The notes beneath the pieces are model-generated. The model ran no database searches, had not been told where the DNA came from, and worked only from the letters and a program-made list of their open reading frames with translations. A DNA stretch of 64,000 nt, taken from assembly GCA_013697635.1 (NCBI GenBank), contig JACCWM010000074.1, positions 1 through 64,000 on the forward strand, given 5' to 3'. A program made the position numbers and the translations under genes. This DNA is from Lujinxingiaceae bacterium (GTDB lineage Bacteria > Myxococcota_A > Bradymonadia > Bradymonadales > Bradymonadaceae). Positions 62,248-64,000 of this stretch are shown one piece after another. Within the stretch, counting starts at the first letter, position 1. Every line of letters starts with the position of its first letter.

Positions 62248-63818
62248 ACAAGCGTTGTCTGTTGTTGCTCGCGCTGACCTTCACAGTCGGCTGCGCTGAC
62301 GACACTCTTGGCACGGATCCAACCGCTGACGCGCCAGCCATCGCAGCCGATGTTGCCAACGACGCCGAGCTTGCAACCAGCGACGCCGACGACATCAGCT
62401 CGCCAGATCTGGGCGATTGGACCGATCTGGGCGCCGACGTCGATTACATCGACGCCGACACTGGCCCAACAATCCCGCTCGGCCCACCCAAGCTCCTGCT
62501 CACGATCAACGAGGTGCCCGATTACATGAACGGCGCCATCGCCTACACGACCACGGCCTCGGGCGGCCAGGAGCATGCGTTTCGCCTGCGCGTCAACCGC
62601 AACAACTTCACGCTCGACGCGATCCTTGCCAACGACAGCGGGCCGGTCGACTGGGACAGCCTCATGGTCGCGTGCAACGCACCGCTTGACGCCTCGCTGA
62701 CGGGCTTCTCAGCGCATCCGACCGCGCACCGGCACCGGCGCCTGGTATTCTCCAGCGCCAACGCCCCCGAGCGCTTTGAGGACGTGCGCTGCACGGCACA
62801 GATATCGGGCCCTGCAGGCCAGGCCGAGAGCGCCGTCAGCTTCGACGCCGACGACCTCGCCACGCACCTCGATCCCTTCATTGAGCCCGACGTCTGGCTC
62901 GTCGTGCTCTCACGCGACATCTTTACGACGCGCCTTGCACACTACCCAAACAACGTCACCTATCTCGACGCCGAGTACACCCCACAAGGCAGCGGCCTGG
63001 CGGACTTCGACGAGCTCTTCACCGTGCTGGGCTTTTTCGCCGAGGAGGCTCCTGAGGTCGCAGCCTGGACGCGCGCCTGGTTTCTCAATGTGATCCGCAC
63101 CGAGACCTTTCGCATGTTTGGTCTGAGCGACACGGGTGAGCGCAACTCCGAGAGCGCGCCGATTCGCATCTACTTCGAAGGCGACGAAGGCGCGCCCAAC
63201 AAGGACGACTGGGCGCTGGGCGATTTCTCGATGATCGCGCTCGGCGGCGACTACCGCCAGGGCGACGAGCCGGCCTTTGGGCGCGCCTGGATCGACACGA
63301 ACAATCAGCGCCACGAGGACAACACACCCCACGGCCTGGGCGTCTTCACCACGGCCATGCTGCGCACACTGGTCGAGAGCAGCCTTGGCGCCGGACTGCT
63401 CGGCCCCTTTTATCCCGAGCGCGGCCAACCCTTTGGCACGGTTGCCGGTGAGGAGCGCGTGCTCGACCCGGACTTCGATCTGGCGGCCGGCGACACGATC
63501 GCCGGGCGCCGCTTCTCGGTGCTGCGCCTCGCCATCGAAAAAGGCGGCCTGGCGATCGCCGCCGTGCTGGCCCACGAGATCGGCCACTCGCTTGGCCTCG
63601 TCGCCCCCGGCTCACCACCGATCGGACTGTTCGCCGGAATGCCCGGTTTGAGCTTCACCCAAACCGACATCGATGATGCCCACATCGACACCCCCGGCCT
63701 CAACATCATGCAGTCCGGAGCTTCCTTCAACATGGCCGAAGCGCTCGGCGCCACGCCACGCTTCAACGCGCTGAACATGGCTTATCTGCGCCGCCGGCTC
63801 ATCGTAGGCAATGAATAG
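62244..63818 (+). CDS. Lipoprotein with HExxH metalloprotease-like motif
   Basis: 524 residues. Seen: lipobox TVGC (Cys17), an acidic linker (20-85), a beta-rich domain, then a metalloprotease-like segment with AHEIGHSLGLVAPGS (near 445) and a Met-turn-like LNIMQSGASF (near 497). In metzincins the third zinc ligand follows in HExxHxxGxxH; here that place is Ala, so the ligand is elsewhere or activity is lost. Unrelated to known families by eye. ATGA overlap with the preceding gene. Other lipoproteins here share the acidic linker. Confidence 0.75.
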   Translation: MNKRCLLLLALTFTVGCADDTLGTDPTADAPAIAADVANDAELATSDADDISSPDLGDWTDLGADVDYIDADTGPTIPLGPPKLLLTINEVPDYMNGAIAYTTTASGGQEHAFRLRVNRNNFTLDAILANDSGPVDWDSLMVACNAPLDASLTGFSAHPTAHRHRRLVFSSANAPERFEDVRCTAQISGPAGQAESAVSFDADDLATHLDPFIEPDVWLVVLSRDIFTTRLAHYPNNVTYLDAEYTPQGSGLADFDELFTVLGFFAEEAPEVAAWTRAWFLNVIRTETFRMFGLSDTGERNSESAPIRIYFEGDEGAPNKDDWALGDFSMIALGGDYRQGDEPAFGRAWIDTNNQRHEDNTPHGLGVFTTAMLRTLVESSLGAGLLGPFYPERGQPFGTVAGEERVLDPDFDLAAGDTIAGRRFSVLRLAIEKGGLAIAAVLAHEIGHSLGLVAPGSPPIGLFAGMPGLSFTQTDIDDAHIDTPGLNIMQSGASFNMAEALGATPRFNALNMAYLRRRLIVGNE

Positions 63819-63855
63819 GCAAGCTCAGACCGCGCGCTGTTTCATCAGGAGCAAA

Positions 63856-63941
63856 GCGCGTATGGGGAATTTCCCTTCACGTCGACCTTTTTTAAAGGGT
63901 GCGCCGGGTAGTTTTGTAAACGTTCGTCCCCATATACGCGC
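63856..63941. repeat. Imperfect inverted repeat near the right edge
   Basis: GCGCGTATGGGG at 63856-63867 is mirrored by CCCCATATACGCGC at 63928-63941 (one 2-bp insertion). Between them lies AAAGGG/CCCTTT-type pairing with a T6 run, so part may be a terminator for the lipoprotein gene. 182 bp to the window end hold no gene. Confidence 0.4.
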
Positions 63942-64000
63942 ACTTTTTAACACTGAAACTTTTTGCTCATTGCTTCCACCGACGCTGCGTTTACCCTTGC

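Overview
The window is GC-rich, densely coded DNA from a Gram-negative bacterium, most likely a member of the Myxococcota (former Deltaproteobacteria), possibly Bradymonadales-like. The placement is inferred from content: many lipoproteins with long acidic Asp/Ser/Thr/Ala linkers, Stig1-like and other Cys-rich secreted proteins, a MYXO-CTERM-like tail, AgmX/PglI-type C-terminal domains, and a Ser/Thr kinase beside two-component proteins. No 16S rRNA gene is present, so the phylum is not proven.

The window looks origin-proximal. It carries rpoD (cut by the left edge) and dnaG, then glmS, then dnaN-recF and an RlmD/TrmA-type RNA methyltransferase. The 480-bp gap before dnaN has a DnaA-box-like site, four phased TGTGA motifs and an AT-rich palindrome. 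A perfect 16-bp parS sequence lies at 53424-53439.

Region by region: 1-10 kb holds replication and transcription housekeeping genes, a tandem universal stress protein, an MBL-fold enzyme, glmS and two lipoproteins. At 10.2-14.5 kb are the candidate origin and dnaN-recF-rlmD. At 14.6-18.4 kb a solute-binding lipoprotein overlaps a large Cache-HAMP-GAF-PAS histidine kinase. At 19.2-22.6 kb an ECF sigma factor, an anti-sigma/FecR/TPR protein and a surface-repeat protein form a unit. At 22.7-25.5 kb lies the most unusual gene, a PCMT-like methyltransferase fused to a GspE/PilB-type ATPase whose Walker B glutamate and His box are substituted, with a small exported protein translated next. At 25.5-29.9 kb are a lactonase-like lipoprotein, a YadA-head-like exported protein, and a TetR/hydrolase pair with a perfect 40-bp operator.

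From 29.9 to 38.9 kb lies an accessory, decaying island. It has a 48-bp perfect palindrome, remnants of an MFS transporter, a cysteine synthase and a cysteine desulfurase (each with internal deletions), a ParDE module inside the broken cysteine-synthase locus with a collapsed second copy of its flanks, and a 13-bp palindrome (GAAGCCGGGCTTC type) occurring four times. It also has a probably leaderless small-protein/nucleotidyltransferase pair, a TetR/SRPBCC divergon, a low-GC SRPBCC fragment, and an AbiEi/AbiEii system next to two tRNA genes (Pro-TGG, Arg-TCT).

From 39.4 to 64 kb the window returns to core and envelope genes: a TonB-dependent receptor with its own TonB_C-like domain, Ppx/GppA, a duplicated M14 peptidase, a deoxynucleoside kinase, an MBL hydrolase, a Ser/Thr kinase, Hpt-REC-REC and REC proteins, and a likely M20/DUF423/histidine ammonia-lyase operon ending at parS. 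It ends with uppS-thiD-murF/alr, a wall-precursor operon with a MurF-alanine racemase fusion, and a membrane protein plus metalloprotease-like lipoprotein pair.
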